Of a stretch of 64,000 nt of DNA, positions 35,082-42,897 are shown piece by piece. Origin of the DNA: Neoroseomonas lacus. Its GTDB lineage: Bacteria > Pseudomonadota > Alphaproteobacteria > Acetobacterales > Acetobacteraceae. The stretch is taken from the NCBI RefSeq assembly GCF_014644535.1, contig NZ_BMKW01000007.1, positions 124,001 through 188,000 on the forward strand, read 5' to 3'. The position numbers were made by a program, and so were the translations under genes. Positions within the stretch are counted from its first letter, which is position 1. Each line of letters starts with the position of its first letter. Below the pieces are notes generated by a model. The model was not told where the DNA came from. It did no database searches and was given only the letters and a program-made list of their open reading frames with translations.

Positions 35082-36019
35082 CAGTAGCCTCGCTCAGGAA
35101 CGTAGAGGTTGGGCAGCGACTCACCGCGCTGATGGCGGGCGATGCACTCGGCGATGTAGCGCGCCCGTTCATGCCGGCTCGGCAGGCTCGCCGCATGGGG
35201 CGTGACGGTGATGCGGGGATGCCGCCAGGCGGGGCTGTCGGCCGGCAGCGGCTCCATCTCGAATACATCGAGCATCGCGCCGGAAAGCTGCCCCACATCC
35301 AGCGCCGCAATGATGTCCGGCAGCACCTGGTGCGCGCCGCGGCCGACCTGCACCAACCCCGCGCCTTGCGGCAATTGCGCCAGCAGCGGCGCGGCGATCA
35401 GCCCCACTGTCTCGGGCGTCGCCGGCAGCAGGCACACCAACACCTCGCTCCGCACGAGGAACGCCGGCAATTCGGCCGGCCCGGCGAAACAGGTGATGCC
35501 ATCGACGATCTTGCGAGTACGCGACCAACCGACCACCGGAATGCCGAGCCCGCGAAGCATCTCTGCCGCGCGCAGCCCCATCGCACCCAACCCCATGATG
35601 CCGACCGTCCTGGCCGCCGCCGCGAAGGGCGGGTCGAAGGCATCCCAGACGGCATTGGCCTGGGCGATCGCCATGCGCCGCGCATCCTTGTTGAGCGACA
35701 GCACCGCCCAACAGACGAATTCGCCCATGCGCTGCGTTCCCTCGGGCGGTACGCAGCGCACCAGCGGCAGATGCGTCGGCAGATGCGGGTCGCGCAGGAT
35801 GGCATCAACCCCCGCCCCCGAGCCGAAGATCGCCCGCAGCTTCGGCATGGTGGCAAGGCGCCCCGGCTCCGGGTCCCACACTAAGGCATAATCGATCAGG
35901 GCCGGGTCGAGCCCTGGCTCGTCCCACCAGCGCACATCGAGTTCAGGCGCGACATCGGCGAAGCCGGCGCGCCATTCCGGCAACGCCTGCTCCCCCCCGG
36001 ACTTGACGACAAGAAGCAC
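35081..36019 (-). CDS. D-2-hydroxyacid dehydrogenase (GhrA-like glyoxylate/hydroxypyruvate reductase)
   Basis: The 312-residue protein has an N-terminal substrate domain (FGSGAGVDAILRDPHLP), an NAD(P) motif VGIMGLGAMGLRAAEML, the dinucleotide-specificity segment VVGWSRTRK (basic residues favouring NADPH) and the catalytic His in VTPHAASLPSRH. It resembles GhrA. Its stop overlaps the aldolase start by one base. Reduction of glyoxylate or hydroxypyruvate, or oxidation of a related hydroxyacid, is expected. Confidence 0.9.
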   Translation of the reverse strand: MLLVVKSGGEQALPEWRAGFADVAPELDVRWWDEPGLDPALIDYALVWDPEPGRLATMPKLRAIFGSGAGVDAILRDPHLPTHLPLVRCVPPEGTQRMGEFVCWAVLSLNKDARRMAIAQANAVWDAFDPPFAAAARTVGIMGLGAMGLRAAEMLRGLGIPVVGWSRTRKIVDGITCFAGPAELPAFLVRSEVLVCLLPATPETVGLIAAPLLAQLPQGAGLVQVGRGAHQVLPDIIAALDVGQLSGAMLDVFEMEPLPADSPAWRHPRITVTPHAASLPSRHERARYIAECIARHQRGESLPNLYVPERGY

Positions 36020-36028
36020 GGTCCAGCG

Positions 36029-37141
36029 TCAGCCCGTGATCGCGTCGATGTAGTCGGCATTCGCCTGCTGGTAGTTCGCACCCCACCATTCGCCGTCCAT
36101 CACCACCTGTACCCGCTCATTCTCCGGGTCGGTCGGGTTCTTGCGGCGCAACTCCTCCGGCACCATCGCCGCGGCGCGCGGGTTGGTCGGCCCGTTGCCC
36201 AGCAATTGCAGCAGCCCGACCTGCGGTTCCGGATTGTGCAGCATGGAAGCCAGCAGCCGCTGCGCGCCCTCACCACCCGGATTGCCGCGCGGGATCACCA
36301 TGATGCCCGCCTGCAGCAACCCCTGCGGCCAGAGGAACTTGATGCGCCCATTGGTCTCGCGCTCCAGCACCGTCGCGCGGGTGTGCCAGACCATGCCCAT
36401 CACCGCTTCGCCGGTGCGCAGGAACTGCTCGCTCTCGCTGCCGCTGTTCCAGAACACGGCGTTGCGGCGCAGCGATGCGGCCTTGCGCACCGTGGCGTCA
36501 ATATCGAGCGGATAGAGATGTGCCGGGTCCTTGCCGAGCGCCATCTGCGCCGCATCGAGCGTGGCGAGCGCGTCGCGGCGCATCAGCCTGGTGCCGGGGA
36601 ACTTCTGCAGGTCGTAGAAATCCTTCCAGCTTGTCGGCCCGCCATTGGGGAACTTCGCGCTGTCGTAGCAGAGCACGGAGCTGAAGGAATACGGCGCCGC
36701 GCCATATTCCAGCGCGAAGCCGACCGGCAGCGTGTCCTCCTTCTTGACGATGCTGTAATCGATCTTCGTCAGCAGGTTCTGCCGCCCGAGCAGGAAGGAG
36801 GACGACGCCGAGGAATCGCACATGTCCCAGGTGACGCGCCCGCTTTCCACCATCGACCGGATGCGCCCGGCCGACGGCCCGGTGCTGTCCTGCTCCACGG
36901 TCCAGCCCGGATTGGCGGCGACAAAGGGTGCCCCGTAGAAATTGCCGAAGCCCTGATTGGCGAGGCCGCCCCAATTCACCATCACCAGCTTGCGCGCCGC
37001 CTGCGCCTGCGCCTCGCCACCGACGAAACTGCCCACACCCAAAGCAGCGAGACCGGCGAGCAGCGTGCGCCGGTCGACCTCCCCGCGGCGAAACCTGCGG
37101 AAGGCCAGTTCGACACAATCCTGCTGGAAGCTCTGCATCAC
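36029..37141 (-). CDS. ABC transporter periplasmic substrate-binding protein (PotD/SBP family 1-type)
   Basis: The 370-residue protein has an N-terminal export signal: DRRTLLAGLAALGVGSFVGG ending in a Gln-Ala rich cleavage region. The twin arginine before a hydrophobic stretch suggests Tat export. The mature part begins KLVMVNWGGLANQGF, like PotD/YdcS proteins. It leads the operon with hydroxyacid dehydrogenase, aldolase, PotA, PotB, PotC and hydrolase genes. GGAGAGACGG lies upstream of two adjacent ATGs (37141, 37138). Confidence 0.92.
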   Translation of the reverse strand: MMQSFQQDCVELAFRRFRRGEVDRRTLLAGLAALGVGSFVGGEAQAQAARKLVMVNWGGLANQGFGNFYGAPFVAANPGWTVEQDSTGPSAGRIRSMVESGRVTWDMCDSSASSSFLLGRQNLLTKIDYSIVKKEDTLPVGFALEYGAAPYSFSSVLCYDSAKFPNGGPTSWKDFYDLQKFPGTRLMRRDALATLDAAQMALGKDPAHLYPLDIDATVRKAASLRRNAVFWNSGSESEQFLRTGEAVMGMVWHTRATVLERETNGRIKFLWPQGLLQAGIMVIPRGNPGGEGAQRLLASMLHNPEPQVGLLQLLGNGPTNPRAAAMVPEELRRKNPTDPENERVQVVMDGEWWGANYQQANADYIDAITG

Positions 37142-37338
37142 CGTCTCTCCTCACTGGGCGCGCATCGTTGCGCGCGCCGTTGCGCCATCGGTGCTCAGCA
37201 CGACGCATGCCACATCAAGCACGGCCCGTGCCAAGCCAGGCACGTCCGTTCCAGGACGCTGGGCGCCCCCTTGCGGTTGGCGTCGTGCCGGCGTGAAATC
37301 TCCCGAAGCAAGCACACCATGAGCAGGCAGTTCGGGCA
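37142..37338. promoter_or_regulatory. Divergent promoter region, transporter operon / amine oxidase
   Basis: The gap separates two divergent units and must hold both promoters. GGCGCGC-atcgttgc-GCGCGCC (37157-37178) is a perfect 7-bp inverted repeat close to the binding-protein start and could be an operator or leader hairpin. No specific regulator site is recognised. Confidence 0.35.
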
Positions 37339-38667
37339 ATGACCTCCGTCGATCCCCTCCTCGCGCCCGACTTCAAGACCACCCCCTGGTGGTGGGAAGC
37401 CGCCGAACCCCCAAGCCGCGACAACACCCTGCCCGACCAGGCAGGCGTGGCCATCGTCGGCGGCGGCTATGCCGGGCTGTCGGCTGCGTTGACGCTCGCG
37501 CGGCTCGGCCATGACGTCACCGTACTGGATGCCGAACGCATCGGCTGGGGCGCATCATCGCGCAATGGCGGCATGGTCTCCGGCGGGCTGAAGGTCGCCT
37601 CGAAGGCGCTCGACAAGACCTATGGCGCCGAGCGCGCGCAGGCGATCGCGCAGGCCGCCGCCGCCTCATTCCCCTTCATCGAGGAGACCATCGCGCGCGA
37701 GGGCATCGACTGCCACTACCTGCGCTGCGGCCGCTTCGTGCCGGCCTGGACGCCGAAGCACTACGACGCCCTCGCCGCCCGCTCCGGCTTCATCGCCGAG
37801 ATCACCGGCCTGCCGACCCACATGGTGCCGAAGGCGCGCCAGCACGAAGCACTCGGCAGTGACCACTACCACGGCGGCATGATCGCCGAGGCCTCGGGGA
37901 GCCTGCATCCCGGCAAATACGCCCGCGGCCTCGCCGAGGCCGCCGAACGCGCCGGCGCGCGGCTGGTCGATGGCGTGCGCGTCAACGCCATCCGCCAGGA
38001 CGGCACCGGCTTCCGCCTGACTACCGATCGCGGCGCGCTGCGCGCCGATGCCGTGCTTGTCGCCACCAACGGCTATTCACGCGACAGCGAGGGCCGTTCC
38101 GCCATGCCCTGGCTCGCGCGGCGCATGATCCCCGTCGGCTCCTACATCATCGCCACCGAGGAACTGCCGGCAGAGACGATGGACCGCCTGTTTCCCGGCC
38201 GCCGCATGATCAGCGACACCAAGCGCGTGCTGAACTACTTCCGCCCCTCGCCTTATGGCAACCGCGTCCTGTGGGGCGGGCGCGCCAGCTTCGGCCCGAC
38301 CGAACCGGCGGCCGCCGCCCCCGTGCTGCACGGCTTCATGCGCGCCGTCTTCCCGGAATTGAAGGATGTCCGGCTGACCCATGCCTGGACCGGCAATGTT
38401 GCCTTCACCTTCGACTTCCTGCCCCATATCGGCGTGCAGGACGGCATCCATTACGCCGCCGGCTGCCAGGGATCGGGCGTCGCCATGGCGACTTGGCTCG
38501 GCCACCGCGCGGCATTGAAGATCGCCAGCGCCGACAACGAAGGCTTCGCGCTGGACGGGCTGAATTTCCCCACCGCGCCCCTCTACAACGGCAATCCGAA
38601 TTGGTTCCTGCCACTCATCGGCGGTTGGTATCGGCTGCGCGACCACATCGACAGGGCCGCCGCATGA
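37339..38667 (+). CDS. FAD-dependent amine/amino-acid oxidoreductase (PuuB/DadA family)
   Basis: The 442-residue protein has the DAO fold: a WWWEAAEPPS N-terminus seen in PuuB-type gamma-glutamylputrescine oxidases, the FAD motif VAIVGGGYAGLSAALTLARL, GWGASSRNGGMVSGG, and a C-terminal HYAAGCQGSGVAMATWLGH. It would oxidise an amine or N-substituted amino acid and release an aldehyde or 2-oxoacid. It is divergent from a polyamine-type ABC operon, which fits an amine substrate. Its stop overlaps the amidohydrolase start (ATGA). Confidence 0.92.
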   Translation: MTSVDPLLAPDFKTTPWWWEAAEPPSRDNTLPDQAGVAIVGGGYAGLSAALTLARLGHDVTVLDAERIGWGASSRNGGMVSGGLKVASKALDKTYGAERAQAIAQAAAASFPFIEETIAREGIDCHYLRCGRFVPAWTPKHYDALAARSGFIAEITGLPTHMVPKARQHEALGSDHYHGGMIAEASGSLHPGKYARGLAEAAERAGARLVDGVRVNAIRQDGTGFRLTTDRGALRADAVLVATNGYSRDSEGRSAMPWLARRMIPVGSYIIATEELPAETMDRLFPGRRMISDTKRVLNYFRPSPYGNRVLWGGRASFGPTEPAAAAPVLHGFMRAVFPELKDVRLTHAWTGNVAFTFDFLPHIGVQDGIHYAAGCQGSGVAMATWLGHRAALKIASADNEGFALDGLNFPTAPLYNGNPNWFLPLIGGWYRLRDHIDRAAA

Positions 38668-40283
38668 ACGCCGATTTCGTCTTGCTCAACGCCCGCATCG
38701 CCACCATGGACGCAGCGGGCACTCAGGCCGAGGCGCTCGCCGCCCATGGCGGGCGCATCGTCGCCCTCGGCAGCAGTGATGCGATGCGCGCCCATATCGG
38801 CCCCGCCACGCGCGTGCTGAATGCCGAAGACCGCCGCGTCATCCCCGGCATTGTCGACAGCCATGCGCACCCGGATGCTTATGCGGTACGGCTGCGCGCC
38901 TGGACGCTGCTCTCGCCCGACCGGGTGACGACGCGCGAGCAGGTGCTCGCCACCATCCATCGTGTCTGCGCCGCCCTGCCACCGGGCCGCTGGGGCGCCT
39001 TCTACCGGCTAAACGAGCGCGCCTCCGGCGGCTACCCGACGCTCGACGAGTTGGACGCCGCCAGCGCCGGGCATCCGGTCTTCATCCTGCGCACCGATGG
39101 CCATCTCGGCTTGGCTAACCGCGCCGCCTTCGCCGCCTGCGGCGTGCCCGCGAATGCGGCAGATCCGCCCTTCGGTGCCTTCGATCGAGACCCCGTGAGC
39201 GGTGCCTTCACCGGCCTGGTGCGCGAGACGGCCGCCCATGTCTTCCTCAATGCCGTGCATGGTGCCGACAGCGAGGCCGACATCGCCGCGGGCATGGAGA
39301 TGGTGCAGGACGAATGCCTCGCCCACGGCATCACCTCCGTCGCCAATTCGCTCACGCCCTCCAAGGCGATCCGCGCCTACCAGCAGATGCGCCGCGACGG
39401 ACGCTGGCGGATGCGCATGGGCATCATCGCCTCCGGCCGCGACGAGCCGCTCATCCCGCATCTGATCGGCGCCGGCATCCGCTCCGGCTTTGGCGATGAC
39501 TGGCTGCGGCTGATCGGCGTGGAATGGTGCCCGGATTGCTCGACCTCCGGCCGCACCGCCGCCTATTGGGATCCTTATGTCGGCGCGGCCGTGCCGGGCG
39601 AGCCGGTGCCCAATACCGGCATGCTACTGTATGACCGCGACGACCTGACTGAACGCGCCACCGCCGCGCACAAGGCCGGCCTTCAGGTGATGGTCGAAGG
39701 CGTCGGCGACCGCGGCATCGACTTCGCGCTCGACGTGATGGAAGCGGCCCTCACCGCCCATCCCGTCCCCGACCACCGGATGCGGGTGGAACATTGCTGC
39801 TACGTCACGCCGCCCATCCTCGCGCGCCTCAAGCGTGGCGGCTTCGTCGATTCCTCAGCGACCGGCTTCATGGATGAACTCGGCGAGGCCTATGTCGCCA
39901 ATCGCGGCCAGGCGGCGTTGCGCCATATGTGGCCCCATCGCAGCCTGATCGAGGCTGGCATCCCCGCCCCCGGCCACTCCGACTTCGCCGTCTGCCGCGT
40001 CAATCCCTTCACCGCGCTGGGCGCCATGGTCACGAGGCGGAGCCAGACCGGCGCGGACCTCGATGCCTCGGAAGCCGTGACACCGGAGCAGGCATTGGCG
40101 GCCTACACGACGCTCGGCGCCTGGGCCCAGCGCGAGGAGGCCCATAAGGGCAGCCTCGAACCCGGCAAACTCGCCGACCTTGCCGTGCTGGACACGGATA
40201 TCCTGGCCTGCGATCCAACGTTGGTCCGCGAGACGCGTGTGGTCGCGACGGTGGTCGGTGGCGTCATCCGGTACGGCGGCTGA
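38664..40283 (+). CDS. Amidohydrolase family protein, YtcJ-like
   Basis: The 539-residue protein belongs to the YtcJ/amidohydrolase 3 group: VIPGIVDSHAHPDAY gives the metal HxH motif, and later segments include FILRTDGHLGLANRAAF, RVEHCCYVTP and PAPGHSDFAVCRVNPF, with the C-terminal LEPGKLADLAVLD. The start at MNADFVLLNARIATMD overlaps the oxidase stop, so the longer ORF was cut. It probably hydrolyses an amide or related C-N bond after or before the oxidase acts. Substrate unknown. Confidence 0.9.
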   Translation: MNADFVLLNARIATMDAAGTQAEALAAHGGRIVALGSSDAMRAHIGPATRVLNAEDRRVIPGIVDSHAHPDAYAVRLRAWTLLSPDRVTTREQVLATIHRVCAALPPGRWGAFYRLNERASGGYPTLDELDAASAGHPVFILRTDGHLGLANRAAFAACGVPANAADPPFGAFDRDPVSGAFTGLVRETAAHVFLNAVHGADSEADIAAGMEMVQDECLAHGITSVANSLTPSKAIRAYQQMRRDGRWRMRMGIIASGRDEPLIPHLIGAGIRSGFGDDWLRLIGVEWCPDCSTSGRTAAYWDPYVGAAVPGEPVPNTGMLLYDRDDLTERATAAHKAGLQVMVEGVGDRGIDFALDVMEAALTAHPVPDHRMRVEHCCYVTPPILARLKRGGFVDSSATGFMDELGEAYVANRGQAALRHMWPHRSLIEAGIPAPGHSDFAVCRVNPFTALGAMVTRRSQTGADLDASEAVTPEQALAAYTTLGAWAQREEAHKGSLEPGKLADLAVLDTDILACDPTLVRETRVVATVVGGVIRYGG

Positions 40284-40478
40284 TACCGGCCAGCCACCCG
40301 GCCGACGTGCATCAGAGTCCTGGTTTCGCGCGCAACTGCGTCGCCAACCGAGCGCGCCATGCCATTCGCCTGCCCAATGACGCCGTTATCGGACAGGCTC
40401 GACGGTGTGACACCCCTTTCCGGCAAGCGGCGCGCCATGCGAGCATGAACGCTTCGATTCACGCCGAAAGGGTGCTCC

Positions 40479-40964
40479 ATGCGCCGCCTGTTCCTTTCCG
40501 CCAGCCTTGCCCTGGCACCGGTTCCTGGCCTCGCCCAGGGTGTGGTGACCGAGCGCAACATCAGCGCGGGCCTCGCCGCCGAGGCGGCGGCCGCCGCGGT
40601 CGAGGCCTGTGCCGGGCGTGGCTTCCGCGTCTCGGCGGCGGTGGTGGACCGGTCGGGCGTGCTCAAGGCATTGCTGCGCGCCGATGGCGCCGGGCCGCAC
40701 ACTGTCTACTCGGCGCAGGCCAAGGCCTATACGGCGGTCAGCATGCGCGCCAATACCAGCCAAATCCTTGAGACTGTGCGCACCAATCCCGGCGCGGCGC
40801 GTCTGGTGGATATCCAGGGCTTCCTGATCGTCGGCGGCGGCATGCCGATCCGCGTCGGTGACGAGGTGGTCGGCGCGATCGGCGTCGGCGGTTCGCCCGG
40901 CGGTCATCTCGACGACCAATGCGCCGAGGCCGGCATCGCGCGGATCCGCGAGCGGCTCGGCTGA
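40479..40964 (+). CDS. GlcG/HbpS family heme-binding-like protein, exported
   Basis: The 161-residue protein has a signal peptide (MRRLFLSASLALAPVPGLAQ) and the GlcG/HbpS domain: FRVSAAVVDRSGVLKALLRAD, KAYTAVSM, GGGMPIRVGDEVVGAIGVGG. Family members bind heme or cobalamin-like ligands or have unknown roles in glycolate and PQQ-dependent oxidation clusters. AAAGGGTG lies just before the ATG. A 195-base gap separates it from the amidohydrolase, so it may have its own promoter. Confidence 0.88.
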   Translation: MRRLFLSASLALAPVPGLAQGVVTERNISAGLAAEAAAAAVEACAGRGFRVSAAVVDRSGVLKALLRADGAGPHTVYSAQAKAYTAVSMRANTSQILETVRTNPGAARLVDIQGFLIVGGGMPIRVGDEVVGAIGVGGSPGGHLDDQCAEAGIARIRERLG

Positions 40965-41059
40965 ACCACGCCGCCTTCAGGCCCGGCGCGCGAAGCGCGT
41001 AGGACGGCAGGCAAAAGGCACGGCATCGCGACGATGAGGCCGCGACCGCCGGCGCCGCC

Positions 41060-41494
41060 CTATCGTTTCAACGCCAGCCGCTTCGCCGCCGCACCCGTCG
41101 CGCGCTTAGCGAGGCGCGCGATCACCTCGTCAGGCCAAGCACCGACGCGCCGCGCCCCAAGGTCGACACACAGATAAAGCACCTCATTCTCCGCCGCCTG
41201 CCACCCTTCCGCCGCATGGAACATGGTGTGGCGGCACAGCAGGCGCTTGGCATCATAGCCCAGCACCTCGCTGTCGAAGGCGAGAGGCGCGCCTTCGGTC
41301 ACCTCCCGCGTATAGGACTGCCAGGACTCGGCCGCGAAGGTGCCGAGCCCGCGCGCGCGGAACTCCGGCCCCAGCCCCAGCGACGGCCACAACGCGTCCG
41401 TCGCCAGGTCAAAGGCCACCAGGTAATAGGCAAGGTTCATGTGCCCGTAGTGGTCGACCCACCCGGGCAGCACGGAGCAGAGCGGCGCGCGCAT
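41060..41494 (-). CDS. Acyl-CoA thioesterase, 4HBT hot-dog family
   Basis: The 144-residue hot-dog protein has WVDHYGHMNLAYYLVAFD, close to the catalytic Asp region (VD-x-x-GHMN) of 4-hydroxybenzoyl-CoA-type thioesterases; D14 is the candidate catalytic residue. Its hydrolysis of an acyl-CoA would complement the upstream catabolic genes. It starts 5 bases after the rraA-like gene stop and ends the Liv-Hyu run. The 95-base gap to the convergent GlcG gene holds nothing recognisable. Confidence 0.88.
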   Translation of the reverse strand: MRAPLCSVLPGWVDHYGHMNLAYYLVAFDLATDALWPSLGLGPEFRARGLGTFAAESWQSYTREVTEGAPLAFDSEVLGYDAKRLLCRHTMFHAAEGWQAAENEVLYLCVDLGARRVGAWPDEVIARLAKRATGAAAKRLALKR

Positions 41495-41499
41495 CGGAT

Positions 41500-42207
41500 T
41501 CAGTGGATGTCCTCGGACTTCGACAGCGCTTCCTTCAGCTTCGTCACGTTGAAGCCGGGCGTCTTCACCATGTCGAGGATCACCTTCTCCTTGCGCGTGA
41601 GCAGGTCGACCGCGGCGGGGATCTTGGTCACCACGTCATGCGGGATGACGACGGCGCCATGCTGGTCGGCATGCACCACGTCGTCGTGCTGCACCTGCAT
41701 GCCGTGGATCGTCGCATCGACATTCACCGCGACGATGTGCACATGGGCATGCGACGGGTTCACCACGCCGGCAATGCCCTGGAAGCCAGGCGCGAACATG
41801 TCGAGGTCACGCACCGAACCGTTGGTGACGACGCCCTGCGCGCCGAGCCCCTGATGCACGGCGGAATTCACCTCGCCCCAGAAGGCGCCGACGCCGGGCG
41901 TGTCATCGAGGTCCTGCAGGCACACCACGGTCGGCAACGCCGCATCGGCGACGTATTCGTACCAGGCGATGCGCATCGCCTTGTCGGCATCCTTGCTTCG
42001 GCCGGACGGGAAGGCCGCGCGCTGCGTGCCGGTGCGCGCCAGGCCGCAGATCGGCGGCAGCTTTGGGTCCACCGCCGTCATCGGCCGCACGGTGAAGCCA
42101 TGCCCGCGGCGATGCGGGGCAACCACCTCCAGCGCATTGCAGATGGTGGGCGTATCCCACTGGCGCAGCGCTTCGAGATCGGCGGCGGTAAAAGGGTATT
42201 GGGGCAT
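41500..42207 (-). CDS. RraA-like/4-hydroxy-4-methyl-2-oxoglutarate aldolase family protein
   Basis: The 235-residue protein has the RraA-fold features: WDTPTICNALE at the N-terminus and GVVTNGSVRDLDMF, which carries the Arg-Asp pair that binds pyruvate and metal in HMG/CHA aldolases. VHADQHGAVVIP is also typical. It could be an aldolase or decarboxylase acting on a 4-hydroxy-2-oxo acid; regulatory RraA function on RNase E is less likely in this setting. It lies between the isochorismatase-like and thioesterase genes. Confidence 0.9.
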   Translation of the reverse strand: MPQYPFTAADLEALRQWDTPTICNALEVVAPHRRGHGFTVRPMTAVDPKLPPICGLARTGTQRAAFPSGRSKDADKAMRIAWYEYVADAALPTVVCLQDLDDTPGVGAFWGEVNSAVHQGLGAQGVVTNGSVRDLDMFAPGFQGIAGVVNPSHAHVHIVAVNVDATIHGMQVQHDDVVHADQHGAVVIPHDVVTKIPAAVDLLTRKEKVILDMVKTPGFNVTKLKEALSKSEDIH

Positions 42208-42287
42208 GGTTCGGTCTCCTCCGGGCGTGCAGGATCGACCAGGGCGCGGCTGCGGTCAAACCGTCGCGATGGCGCGGATCGAGCGAT

Positions 42288-42896
42288 TCAGCCCAGCCGC
42301 GCCAGGGCCTGCGCGACGCTCGTCACCTCGGCGACCGGCCGCATGCCCTCGACCGCGGCGCGATGCACCTCATCGGAGAACGCCGCGCAACCATCCTCCA
42401 GCAGCGTGACCTCGAATTCACGCACATGTGCGCCGCGCACCGTCGAGGCAACGCCACCATTGGTGACGATGCCTGCCACCAGCAACCGGCGCACGCCGGC
42501 CTTGCGCAGCACCCATTCCAGCCTGGTGTTCCAGAAGGCGTCGTAGCCCAGCTTCTCGACCGCGAGGTCCGACGGCGCGAGCTCGTCGACCAGCGCATGC
42601 CCCCAGGCGCCCGGCGCGAAATCGCCCTTTTTCAGGAACGGGCGCAGCTGGCGCAGATGCTCGGCGATGAAGGGCTCGCCACCCTTCCCCGGCACCAGGG
42701 TGAAATGCGTCGAGGCGACCCAGCCGCCCCCCACGCGCATCGCATCGGCCAGCGGCTTCAAGCGCGCCGGCAGCGCCGCGATCGCCGCCGCCGCCTGCCC
42801 CGCGCGGCCATAGGCGCCCCGGGGATGAATGAAGTCGTTCTGCAGATCACACAGCAGCAGCGCGGTTTCGCTGATGGGGATGGGCCCATGCGCCAT
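42288..42896 (-). CDS. Isochorismatase-fold hydrolase lacking the catalytic cysteine
   Basis: The 202-residue protein has the fold's aspartate (D17 in LLLCDLQNDF) and lysine (K115 in AVEKLGYDAFWNT). The third residue, normally Cys in TN-x-C-V, is Gly148 here (GIVTNGGVAST); I checked the codons (AAT GGT GGC GTT). Cysteine members are amidases such as N-carbamoylsarcosine amidase; Gly at this place is known in true isochorismatases, which cleave a vinyl ether. Its place after hyuAB suggests an amidase-like role that the sequence does not support. The start at 42896 overlaps the hyuA reading region closely; a longer start at 42911 is less likely. Confidence 0.85.
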   Translation of the reverse strand: MAHGPIPISETALLLCDLQNDFIHPRGAYGRAGQAAAAIAALPARLKPLADAMRVGGGWVASTHFTLVPGKGGEPFIAEHLRQLRPFLKKGDFAPGAWGHALVDELAPSDLAVEKLGYDAFWNTRLEWVLRKAGVRRLLVAGIVTNGGVASTVRGAHVREFEVTLLEDGCAAFSDEVHRAAVEGMRPVAEVTSVAQALARLG

Positions 42897-42897
42897 G

